Assembly (NCBI RefSeq): GCF_035975855.1
Contig: NZ_CP109055.1
Coordinates: 2,666,001-2,730,000 of the forward strand
Direction: 5' to 3'
Source: Streptomyces sp. NBC_01304
Lineage (GTDB): Bacteria > Actinomycetota > Actinomycetes > Streptomycetales > Streptomycetaceae
Length of the DNA: 64,000 nt
Within the stretch, counting starts at the first letter, position 1; every line of letters starts with the position of its first letter. The notes under the pieces are model-generated. The model was given only the letters and a program-made list of their open reading frames with translations. It was not told where the DNA came from and did not search any database. Positions 8,984-16,293 of the stretch are shown in pieces. Made by a program: the position numbers and the translations under genes.

Positions 8984-10489
8984 TCAGGCGTCCGGATGCG
9001 TCCCGTCGAAGTACCGCTTCGACTCCGCCCACACGTCCCGCGCCAGCTTCCGCCCCTGCGCGTCGCCCTCCGTGTGGTCGAACTCCCAGTGCACGCCGCC
9101 CCACAGCCGTGAGTAGCCGACCTCCTTGGCCGCCGCGCTGAACGTCGGCCACTTCAGGGCGACGTCCTTCGTGGGCAGGCCCGGCTCGATCTGGGACGAG
9201 CCCGCCTTGATGACGCCGGTGGCGCCGTAGCGGTCGGAGCCGGTGAACTGCTTCAGGATCTCGGCGCCCGCTGCCGTGAATCCGGTGTGCCCGGAGCCGT
9301 ACGCGGCGAAGCCCGGGGTGTTCAGGTACGGGCGCCACTTGGAGCCGTCGATCGTCTGCGTGCCCTTGCCCGGACCGGCCCAACCCTTGATCTCCTGGCC
9401 CGACTTGGCGTAACGGATCATGGTGATGGGGCGGCCGTAGTCGAAGTCGCGTTTCGTCTTCCAGTCGACGACCGCCTCGTCCGCCTCGGCGATGTTGAGC
9501 GCGAAGAACAGCTTCACGTCGTCGTCGAGGGTGTGGTGGTCGCGGGCCGAGACGAAGCGGGCCCAGGCCTGCGGCACCGAGGAGGAGCCCTCCTGGGGCC
9601 ACTGCCAGTGTTCGGCTATCGCCTTCTGGCGTTCGGTGAGGCCCGCGTTGCGCTCGATCTGCTTCTCGATCGCGGCGTCCGCCTCCGGCGTGCCGTACTT
9701 CGGGGGCGTCGGCGGAACGTACTTCGCCGTGTCGTCGATCACGAAGGGCCGCGCGTCCGCGAACTGCGGCGTGACGAACTGCTGCGTCTTGCCGTCGGCC
9801 GTGATCAGCGGCGCCCAGCGGTCGGGGGCGACCAGGGCTTCCTTGTCGAAATGGTTCACGTCCTGCGGGGCGTTGACCGGCGTGTACGTGCCGGGGGCGG
9901 TCGCGTACGGCGGGCTGGCGAGCTGGTTGGAGCCGTCCTGGTGACGCTCTTCCAGGATCGCGTCGGTCGCGGCGAGGGCGACGGCGGCGGGCGAGCCGGG
10001 GGCCGCGTCCGCCGCCTCGGCCGGGTCGTAGCCGAGGGACTTCAACTTGGCGTCGAAGGTGGCACGTTGGGCCGGGTAGAGGTCGGCGAGCGCCCGGTGT
10101 GCGGCGAAGCTGATCGCCTTGCGCTTGTTGGCAGTGGTGCGCTCCGCGCGCGGGCGGCGCAGGTCGCCGCCGAGCTCGGTGCCGACGGCACGGCGGTCGT
10201 ACGCCGCCCACGCGTCGTAGATCGCGTTGTGCACGATGCCGAGGGTGCGGCCGGAGACGGGCGGGGGCGTGTTCTGGCCCGTGGCCCGGGAGTTGGCCTT
10301 CATGGCCTCGATGGTCTGCTGGTTCCACTGCAGGACGACGTTCTCGCGCTCGCTCCGGGCGTCGGCGGCGGCACGGGGGTGGTCGTCGGGCGTGGCGGCC
10401 GCGGGCACGGTCACCGCGGTGGCGAAGGTCAGGGCGGTGAGCGCGCCGAGGGTGGTCCAGCGTCTGCTGCGGGTCAGGCTGCGGGTCAT
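8984..10489 (-). CDS. Secreted vanadium-haloperoxidase-like PAP2 superfamily protein
   Basis: 501 residues. A signal peptide (MTRSLTRSRRW then TTLGALTALTFATAVTVPAA) predicts export. The C-terminal half holds the vanadate/phosphate-binding pattern: a basic cluster around KWRPYL, AAYGSGHTGFTAAG with the Ser-Gly-His of haloperoxidases, and WGGVHWEFDHTEGDAQGRK with the axial-type histidine. Streptomyces has many such proteins; some halogenate meroterpenoids, others are probably phosphatase-like, so true haloperoxidase activity is not assured. It lies 77 bp downstream of the HD-domain gene on the same strand, possibly in one transcript. Confidence 0.82.
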   Translation of the reverse strand: MTRSLTRSRRWTTLGALTALTFATAVTVPAAATPDDHPRAAADARSERENVVLQWNQQTIEAMKANSRATGQNTPPPVSGRTLGIVHNAIYDAWAAYDRRAVGTELGGDLRRPRAERTTANKRKAISFAAHRALADLYPAQRATFDAKLKSLGYDPAEAADAAPGSPAAVALAATDAILEERHQDGSNQLASPPYATAPGTYTPVNAPQDVNHFDKEALVAPDRWAPLITADGKTQQFVTPQFADARPFVIDDTAKYVPPTPPKYGTPEADAAIEKQIERNAGLTERQKAIAEHWQWPQEGSSSVPQAWARFVSARDHHTLDDDVKLFFALNIAEADEAVVDWKTKRDFDYGRPITMIRYAKSGQEIKGWAGPGKGTQTIDGSKWRPYLNTPGFAAYGSGHTGFTAAGAEILKQFTGSDRYGATGVIKAGSSQIEPGLPTKDVALKWPTFSAAAKEVGYSRLWGGVHWEFDHTEGDAQGRKLARDVWAESKRYFDGTHPDA

Positions 10490-10566
10490 CAGGACGTCAC
10501 GGGCCTTTCGTGGGAGTGCGGGGCTGTGTGGCGTGGGTCCGGCCGGCCGGTGGTTCGGCCGGCCGG

Positions 10567-11199
10567 TCACTCGGCCCAGCGGGAGCCCGTGATGACGTCC
10601 ACGAAGTTGGGGCGTACGTATCCCTCGGTGTAGCGCTCCAGGACGTCCGCCTTGACGTTGCCGAAGGTGGTGTCGGGGCGGTGCGCGATGCCGCCGTTGA
10701 AGGCCTGCAGGATCTGGTTCTTGAAGTCGGGGCGCGGGTGGGCGGCGACGACCTCGGCGCGCTGCTCGTCGCTGACGTCGTCGTAGCCGATGCCCAGCAC
10801 GTCGAGCTCGACCCCGGCCGTGACCAGGGCGATCTCCGGCGCCATCCGGGACGGGATCTCCGGCGTGGTGTGCAGCGCGATGGCCTCCCAGACGACGCGG
10901 GCGCCGTCCTCCGCGATGCCGTGGTCGAGCAGGAACTTCCGGGCGTCGTCGGCGCCGTCGATCTCGAAGCGCTGCGTCGAGCCGGCGTGCGACTCGGTGA
11001 GGCCGAGGTCGTGGAACATGGCGCCCACGTAAAGCAGTTCGGGGTCGAAGCCGAGCGAGCGGTTCGTCCCCTGCAGCGCACCGAAGAGATAGACCCGCCG
11101 CGAGTGATGGAAGATCAGCTCGTTGGCCGTGTCCCGCACCAGCTCGGTGGCCTCCTTGGCCAGGGCGCTGTCGGGGACCTTGATGCCGGCGATGGTCAT
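10567..11199 (-). CDS. HD domain phosphohydrolase-like protein
   Basis: 210 residues with the metal-binding HD signature: HHSRRVYLFG, then MFHDLGL with the central His-Asp, and a distal ALHTTPE histidine. The best fit is the stand-alone HD family that includes cyanamide-hydratase-like enzymes. A strong AAGGAG precedes the ATG at 11199 by 7 nt. The substrate is not evident. Its downstream neighbour is the haloperoxidase-like gene. Confidence 0.82.
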   Translation of the reverse strand: MTIAGIKVPDSALAKEATELVRDTANELIFHHSRRVYLFGALQGTNRSLGFDPELLYVGAMFHDLGLTESHAGSTQRFEIDGADDARKFLLDHGIAEDGARVVWEAIALHTTPEIPSRMAPEIALVTAGVELDVLGIGYDDVSDEQRAEVVAAHPRPDFKNQILQAFNGGIAHRPDTTFGNVKADVLERYTEGYVRPNFVDVITGSRWAE

Positions 11200-11345
11200 G
11201 CCTGCTCCTTGCGTGGGGTGACGTGCGGGGATGCGGTGACCAACTGTGCGTGCGGGCGGACGCGTTGACGACATTTGCCGTGTTGGCTTTGTGAGGTTCC
11301 ACCACCCGGAAACCATCCGGGAACCACGGAATCCACCGGCGGGCC

Positions 11346-12818
11346 CTATCGCTTCAGCACGGCCTGCATCACCGCCTTCGCGATCGGCGCGCCCAGGCGG
11401 CCGCCCGCGATGTCGGGGCGGGAGATGTCCATGTCCTCGGGGTCCACGAACACGGCGACCGCGACCGGCGAGGAGCCGTCGGCCTGCTTGGCGTAGGACA
11501 CGAACCAGGCGTACGGATCCTCGTCGCGTACGTCCGCACCGTGCTGGGCGGTGCCCGGCTTGCCGCCGACCGTCACCCCGTCGATCTTCACCTTGCCGCC
11601 CGTGCCGTCGGTGACGGTGTGCTCCATCATCTGCTGCACCTTGCGGGCGGTGTCGGGCGAGACGGCCTGGCCGAGGACCTCGGGCTCGCTCTTCTCGATC
11701 GTGTCGAGGTCGGGTCCGCGCAGCTCGTCGACCATGTAGGGCTTCATCACCTTGCCGCCGTTGGCGAGCCCGGCGGTCACCATGGCCATCTGCAGCGGAG
11801 TGGTGGTGGCACTGCCCTGCCCTATGCCGGTCAGCGCGGTCTGCGGCTGATCAAGCTCCTTCGGATAGCCGCTGGCGGCGGAACGTACCGGCGTGAACTG
11901 CTCCTTGTTGAACCCGAACTTCTCCGCGGTCTCCCGCATCTTGTCCTTGCCGGTCTTCAGGGCCGTGTCGAGGAAGACGTTGTTGCAGGACCACTGCAGG
12001 GCGGTCTTCAACGAGGCCTTGTCGCACCGGGAGTCGGGCACGAGGCTGCCGACTTCCCTGGAACTCTGCGGCAGCTTGTACGGGTCCTTCGCGCCGGACG
12101 GCGCGTCGATGTCGGTGATCGTGCCGTGCTCCAGGGCGGCGGCCGCGGTGAGGATCTTGAAGGTCGAGCCCGGCGGGTAACTCTCGCGCAGCGCACGGTT
12201 GTTGAGCGGCTTGCGCTTGTCCTTCGCCAGCTTCTCGAAGGCCTCGCCCTCCTTGCCGGAGATGCCCGCGAAGACGGAGGGGTCGTACGAGGGCGTGCTC
12301 GCCATGGCGAGGATCTTGCCGGTACGGGGGTCCAGGGCGACCACCGCGCCCTTGGCGTCGAGGTCCTTCAGTCCCTTGTACGCGGCCTTCTGGGCGGCCG
12401 GGTCGATGGTGGTGACGACGTCGCCGGGGAGGGACTTCTTACCGGTGAGCGCGTCGACGGGGTTGCCGAGCAGCCTGCGGTCCTTGCCGCTGAGGATGTC
12501 CTTGTGGACGCCTTCGAGGAAGGTCGCGCCCTGCGCCTGCGAGAAGTAGCCGGTGACGGGGGCGTACAGGGGACCGTCCTTGTACGTCCGCTTGTACTTG
12601 AGGTCCGAGCCGGTGGTGCGGGCGGAGCCGGTGATCGGCTCGCCGCCGACGATGATGTTGCCGCGGGCCTGCGCGAACGAATCGATGGCGACGCGGCGGT
12701 TGTTCGGGTGCTCGGCCAGCTCCTTGTAGTCGACGACCTGCACCCAGGTCATGCGCAGGAGCAGCGCGAGGACCAGGACTCCGCAGAGGACGGCTATGTG
12801 GCGGAGGGTGCGGTTCAC
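11346..12818 (-). CDS. Penicillin-binding protein transpeptidase (class B), KPG variant
   Basis: 490 residues. One N-terminal membrane anchor (HIAVLCGVLVLALLL) is followed by a class B dimerisation domain and the transpeptidase domain. Active-site motifs are SxxK in YPPGSTFK, SxN as SCN in WSCNN, and GGKPGTAQ where KTG is expected, so the Thr of KTG is Pro. It probably cross-links peptidoglycan during growth or sporulation, outside the membrane. The GTG start overlaps the upstream esterase stop in a GTGA, so the genes are coupled. Confidence 0.9.
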   Translation of the reverse strand: MNRTLRHIAVLCGVLVLALLLRMTWVQVVDYKELAEHPNNRRVAIDSFAQARGNIIVGGEPITGSARTTGSDLKYKRTYKDGPLYAPVTGYFSQAQGATFLEGVHKDILSGKDRRLLGNPVDALTGKKSLPGDVVTTIDPAAQKAAYKGLKDLDAKGAVVALDPRTGKILAMASTPSYDPSVFAGISGKEGEAFEKLAKDKRKPLNNRALRESYPPGSTFKILTAAAALEHGTITDIDAPSGAKDPYKLPQSSREVGSLVPDSRCDKASLKTALQWSCNNVFLDTALKTGKDKMRETAEKFGFNKEQFTPVRSAASGYPKELDQPQTALTGIGQGSATTTPLQMAMVTAGLANGGKVMKPYMVDELRGPDLDTIEKSEPEVLGQAVSPDTARKVQQMMEHTVTDGTGGKVKIDGVTVGGKPGTAQHGADVRDEDPYAWFVSYAKQADGSSPVAVAVFVDPEDMDISRPDIAGGRLGAPIAKAVMQAVLKR

Positions 12819-13825
12819 GGCTGGGCTCCGGGATTGTCTTCGAGGTTGCTGCCTGCGGGGTTGCCTTCGGGCTTCACGAGGAAGTCGAGGATCGTGGTGG
12901 TCGCGTCGAGGGCGGTGCTGGTGCGGCCGAATCCCTTGGACGGCTTCTCCGGTGAGCCGGGCCAGGTGTGGCCCGCGTCGTGCATGACCAGGAGTTCGAC
13001 CGGGGCCTTCGGGGAGCTCCAGTCCGTGCGGTCGTAGCCGGCGGCCGCCGTCTCGTCGGCCTTGCCGTGCGGGCCCTTGGCGGCGAAGGCCTCGGCCGTG
13101 GCGCGGGTCGACCTCGTCGGGGTGATCGGTTCGTCGCCCGGGTTCGGCGGGTCCCCAGCGGGCCGGCCCGCGAGGGGACGTACGGGGTCGTCGGCTCCGT
13201 GGATGAGCAGGAGCGGGACCGGTCCGGTGGGCTTCACCTCGGCGGACCCGGTCGGGAGCTGGGCCGCGACCGCGCCCGCGGCGGCGACCAGGCGGGGGCG
13301 CTGGGCGGCGATGCGCAGGGCCATCGAGCCGCCGTTGGAGAAGCCGACGACATAGACGCGGCGGGGGTCGGCCCCCTCGGTCCGCACCAGTTCGTCGACC
13401 AGTGCCTCGGCGAACCGGACGTCGGCGTCCGGGTCGGGGCGCCGCTCGGTGCGTGCGGTGCCGGCGCCCCAGCCCTTGTGCAGGCCCTCGGGGTAGGCAA
13501 TGAGCATGCCGCGGGCGGCAGTTGCGGTGTTGAGGCGAGTGCGGTCGCGCATGCGGTCGGCGGTTTCGCCTCTGCCGTGGAAGGCGATCACTAGGGGCTT
13601 GGGGGCTTTGGTCGCGGCCGGCCGGTGCAGGAGGAAGGCGCGCGAGACGCCGTCGACCTTGAGGTGTGCGCGCTGGTCGACGGGTGCCGAGGAGGACGCC
13701 GCGGACGGGGTCGTGGGGTCGGCGGGGTCCTGGTGCGTGGCGCAGGCGGTGAGGGCCAGGCCGAGGGTGAGGAATCCGGCCAAAGGCTTGAGCAAGGCGC
13801 GAAAAGGGGTGAAAGGCGTCTGCAT
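12815..13825 (-). CDS. Lipoprotein alpha/beta hydrolase (LpqC / PHB-depolymerase-like)
   Basis: 336 residues. The type II signal peptide has lipobox LALTAC, so it is a surface lipoprotein. The esterase fold shows an oxyanion region (VIAFHGRGETADRMR), nucleophile Ser in GFSNGGSMA, an Asp in HGADDPV and the catalytic His in DAGHTWPG. This matches secreted feruloyl-esterase or polyhydroxybutyrate-depolymerase-like enzymes. It is co-transcribed and translationally coupled with the PBP gene, and diverges from a LysR gene, suggesting cell-wall or surface polymer work under LysR control. Confidence 0.85.
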   Translation of the reverse strand: MQTPFTPFRALLKPLAGFLTLGLALTACATHQDPADPTTPSAASSSAPVDQRAHLKVDGVSRAFLLHRPAATKAPKPLVIAFHGRGETADRMRDRTRLNTATAARGMLIAYPEGLHKGWGAGTARTERRPDPDADVRFAEALVDELVRTEGADPRRVYVVGFSNGGSMALRIAAQRPRLVAAAGAVAAQLPTGSAEVKPTGPVPLLLIHGADDPVRPLAGRPAGDPPNPGDEPITPTRSTRATAEAFAAKGPHGKADETAAAGYDRTDWSSPKAPVELLVMHDAGHTWPGSPEKPSKGFGRTSTALDATTTILDFLVKPEGNPAGSNLEDNPGAQP

Positions 13826-13868
13826 GAGAGGAGAAGACCAGGCCGGGGCCTGTCGTGTCCAAGATTGT

Positions 13869-13887
13869 TATGAGTTATGTATTCATA
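13869..13887. promoter_or_regulatory. LysR-type dyad between divergent genes
   Basis: TATGA (13869-13873)-N9-TCATA (13883-13887), the T-N11-A form bound by LysR regulators. A second CGAT-N5-ATCG dyad (13889-13901) lies just before the LysR GTG, as expected for a recognition plus an activation site. Confidence 0.55.
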
Positions 13888-13910
13888 GCGATCCAGTATC
13901 GTTGCTGGTT

Positions 13911-14882
13911 GTGGACCTGATACGGCACCTGGAGTGCTTCGTGGCTGTTGCAGAAGAGTCACACTTCGGCCGTGCCGCGGAACGCCTGGGCATGGCCCAG
14001 CCGCCCCTGTCCCAGCGCATCCAGCGCCTTGAGCGCGAGCTGGGCGTGCGGCTCTTCGAGCGGACCAGCCGACAGGTGACGATCACGAAGGCGGGGACCT
14101 TGCTGCTCGACGAGGCACGTACGCTGCTCGACCGCTCCGAGTCCCTGCTCGCCACCGCCCGCCGGATCCGGGACGGCGAGAGCGGGCTGTTGCGGGCCGC
14201 GCTGCCGCCGGATCTCTCGGGGGACACCGTGGCGGCGATCCTCGCGGCGTTCCGGGAGCGGCATGCGGGGGTCGAGCTGGAGCTGCACGAGCTGACCACG
14301 GCGCAGCAGCTCGATCTGTTCGGGGCGCGCGGGCTCGATGTGGGGCTCATCCATCATCCGTGCGAGGTGGCGGGGCTCGAGCTGGGGCCGGTGCTGCGGC
14401 GGGAGGTAGGAGTGCTGATCTCGCGAGACGCTCCGGCGGCGGCGCTGGACGAAGTGCCGCTCGGGTCGCTGGACGGGTACGAGCTGATTCTGTTTCCGCG
14501 TGCGGGGGCGCCCGCGCTGCATGATCAGGTGCTGACGACTTGTGCGCGGCATGGGTTCTCGCCGGTTGCGGTGCGGCATGGGCAGGGGGCGAGTTTTGTG
14601 CGGGGGTTGATTCTTTCGTCTCGGGCCGTTGCGTTTGGTCCGCGGGATGCCTGGGATGCGCGGGAGGCGCGGGAGGCCGATCGCGGTGTTGTGTGGCGGC
14701 CGTTGGCCGCGGCGCCGCTGACGTGGCAGTACTCGGTCGCCTGGCCGGCCGGTCGCAGCGATGCCGCGGTCGGGGCCTTCACCGAGGCGGCCACGCGCGC
14801 CTTGCTGGATACCGCCGGTGCCGCGCCTGAGGCGCCGTCGCGGCCGCTTCATCTGCGTCCGGCCGCGGAGTTCTGGCTGTGA
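13911..14882 (+). CDS. LysR family transcriptional regulator
   Basis: 323 residues. The N-terminal winged helix is canonical (MDLIRHLECFVAVAEE, HFGRAAERLGMAQPPLSQRI), then a linker helix and a periplasmic-binding-like effector domain. The GTG start at 13911 is where LysR homology begins. It diverges from the esterase-PBP pair across a LysR-type dyad. Its stop overlaps the start of a beta-lactamase-like gene in a GTGA. The arrangement recalls AmpR-AmpC logic, although there the genes are divergent; the inducer is unknown. Confidence 0.92.
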   Translation: MDLIRHLECFVAVAEESHFGRAAERLGMAQPPLSQRIQRLERELGVRLFERTSRQVTITKAGTLLLDEARTLLDRSESLLATARRIRDGESGLLRAALPPDLSGDTVAAILAAFRERHAGVELELHELTTAQQLDLFGARGLDVGLIHHPCEVAGLELGPVLRREVGVLISRDAPAAALDEVPLGSLDGYELILFPRAGAPALHDQVLTTCARHGFSPVAVRHGQGASFVRGLILSSRAVAFGPRDAWDAREAREADRGVVWRPLAAAPLTWQYSVAWPAGRSDAAVGAFTEAATRALLDTAGAAPEAPSRPLHLRPAAEFWL

Positions 14883-15745
14883 GCGGGCCGGGTGCGCGGG
14901 TGCGGGCCGCCTTCGTCGAGGCCGGTGTCACCGGGTGGCTGCATGCCGTCGACATCGACTCCGGTGCCGAGGTCGACTCGGGCGCGGATCATCCTGTTGT
15001 GACCGCGAGCGTGCACAAGCTGTGTTTGTTGGTGGCCCTGCACGAGCAGGCCGCGGCGGGGCGGGTCGACCTCGCCGAGCGGGTCGAGTGTGCGGTGGAC
15101 GGTCGCACGGCGGGAGGTACCGGGGTTGCCGCCATGCTCGATCCGGTCGGGATGTCCTTGCGGGATCTGGGCTATCTGATGATGGCCGTCAGTGACAACG
15201 CGGCGGCCGATGTGCTGCTTTCGCGGGTGGGGCTCGACGAGGTCAACGCCGTCACGGGGCGGCTGGGGCTGGCGCGTACCCACGCGGTGCATACCTTCGG
15301 GGAGTTGCTGGGTTCCCTGCGGGAGGATGCGGGGCCCGGGGGTGCGGCTGTTTTGGCGGAACCGCATGTGATCGCTCGGCTGCGGGCGTTGGATCCTGGC
15401 CGGACCAATCGGAGTACGCCTCGGGACATGACGCGGCTGCTTGCCGCGGTGTGGCGTGATGAGGCCGGTACGCCTGAACACTGTGCTGCCATGCGGCGGT
15501 TGCTGGGGTTGCAGGTGTGGCCGCATCGGATGGCTTCCGGGTTTCCGTTCGACGATGTGCATGTGGCGGGGAAGACCGGGAGTCTGCCGACGCTGCGGAA
15601 CGAGGTGGGGGTCGTGGAGTATCCCGATGGTGGGCGGTATGCGGTGGCGGTGTTTACGCGTGCCGCTGATCCGGCGGCGACGTTGCCTTCGGCGGATGCG
15701 GTGATCGGTTCGGCTGCGCGCATTGCCGTGGACGCGTTGCGGTAG
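14879..15745 (+). CDS. Class A beta-lactamase-like serine hydrolase lacking the ExxLN motif
   Basis: 288 residues. The penicilloyl-serine transferase motifs are visible: SxxK in TASVHKLCL, SDN in VSDNAAADVLL and KTG in AGKTGSLPTL. I cannot find the omega-loop ExxLN that carries the deacylating Glu166 of class A enzymes; the equivalent stretch reads HTFGELLGSLRED. No signal peptide is seen. It may therefore be a slow or different hydrolase (esterase, DD-peptidase-like) rather than a resistance enzyme. It is translationally coupled to LysR. Confidence 0.82.
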   Translation: MSGPGARVRAAFVEAGVTGWLHAVDIDSGAEVDSGADHPVVTASVHKLCLLVALHEQAAAGRVDLAERVECAVDGRTAGGTGVAAMLDPVGMSLRDLGYLMMAVSDNAAADVLLSRVGLDEVNAVTGRLGLARTHAVHTFGELLGSLREDAGPGGAAVLAEPHVIARLRALDPGRTNRSTPRDMTRLLAAVWRDEAGTPEHCAAMRRLLGLQVWPHRMASGFPFDDVHVAGKTGSLPTLRNEVGVVEYPDGGRYAVAVFTRAADPAATLPSADAVIGSAARIAVDALR

Positions 15746-15786
15746 TGGTTGGGCCTGGATGGTCGCGCCTCGACTTCGGTTGGGGT

Positions 15787-15847
15787 CGCGGGGGCTCTGC
15801 CCCCGGGCCCCCGGTCCTCAAGCGCCGGACGGGCTGGATTTTGTGAG
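15787..15847. repeat. Interspersed Streptomyces intergenic repeat, copy 1
   Basis: It contains the GC-rich stem GGGGGCTCTGCCCCCG and the core GTCCTCAAGCGCCGGACGGG. The same core, inverted and with one change, recurs at 61881-61905. I recognise this sequence type as a dispersed intergenic element of Streptomyces genomes. Confidence 0.65.
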
Positions 15848-16037
15848 GCGGGGCTTTGGGGTTCTGCCCCTGCTGACCCGGTTGTGGCTCAGCGCCGTTG
15901 GTCAAGGCGGGGCCGTGTCGGTAGGTACGTGCTCGCCGCGGGCAATTGCAGGTGGTCCGGTATGCGTCGAGCACGCACCTACCGACCCGACCCCTCGCGT
16001 TCGTTCATGGTGCGCCGCCGGTCGGTGGACGGGCCCG

Positions 16038-16151
16038 TACCCGACTGATCGCCGGTGGGGGGGTGCGTACCCAGCTGATCGCCGGTGGATGGTGTGTACC
16101 CAGCTGATCGCCGGTGGGTGGGCGTACCCGGCTGATCGCCGGTGGGTGGCG
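16038..16151. repeat. Four tandem units of 30, 29, 28 and 27 bp
   Basis: Each unit begins TACCC(A/G)(G/A)CTGATCGCC followed by GGTGG and a variable G-rich tail. Starts are 16038, 16068, 16097 and 16125. Successive units are one base shorter, all lost in the tail. Confidence 0.75.
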
Positions 16152-16188
16152 CAAAAGCCCCCTCACGGGGACAGAGGGGAAACGATCC

Positions 16189-16222
16189 AAACGCTCAATT
16201 TGGGCCAAGATATTGAGCGTTT
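16189..16222. promoter_or_regulatory. 11-bp inverted repeat upstream of the polysaccharide lyase gene
   Basis: AAACGCTCAAT (16189-16199), N12, ATTGAGCGTTT (16212-16222), perfect. A further TTGAGCG follows at 16221. It lies about 70 bp before the lyase ATG and is probably the operator of a substrate-responsive repressor. Confidence 0.55.
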
Positions 16223-16293
16223 GAGCGAGCGCGTGCTAGAAACCGCTTACTCCCAAGCGGTACGCCCCTCCCACGCACACCCGGAGCCCCCTC

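Larger units (their letters stand above)
15746..16293. other. 548-bp non-coding gap with repeats and an operator
   Basis: No credible gene. It holds an interspersed streptomycete-type repeat (15787-15847), an oppositely facing GTAGGTACGTGC / GCACGCACCTAC pair around 15920-15982, four degenerate tandem units (16038-16151) and a palindrome before the lyase gene (16189-16222). Confidence 0.7.

Noticed and set aside
8984..11199. Haloperoxidase-like and HD genes as part of a halogenated product cluster
   Set aside because: No PKS, NRPS or terpene genes adjoin them, and such haloperoxidase-like proteins are common outside clusters.
14879..15745. Antibiotic-resistance beta-lactamase
   Set aside because: SxxK, SDN and KTG are present but the ExxLN motif and an export signal are not visible, so resistance is not claimed.
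15749..16048. 99-codon plus-strand frame after the beta-lactamase-like gene
   Set aside because: Runs through the dispersed repeat and has no ribosome site or homology-like features.
16038..16151. Tandem units considered as a CRISPR array
   Set aside because: Units are contiguous without unique spacers and vary in length; no cas genes nearby.
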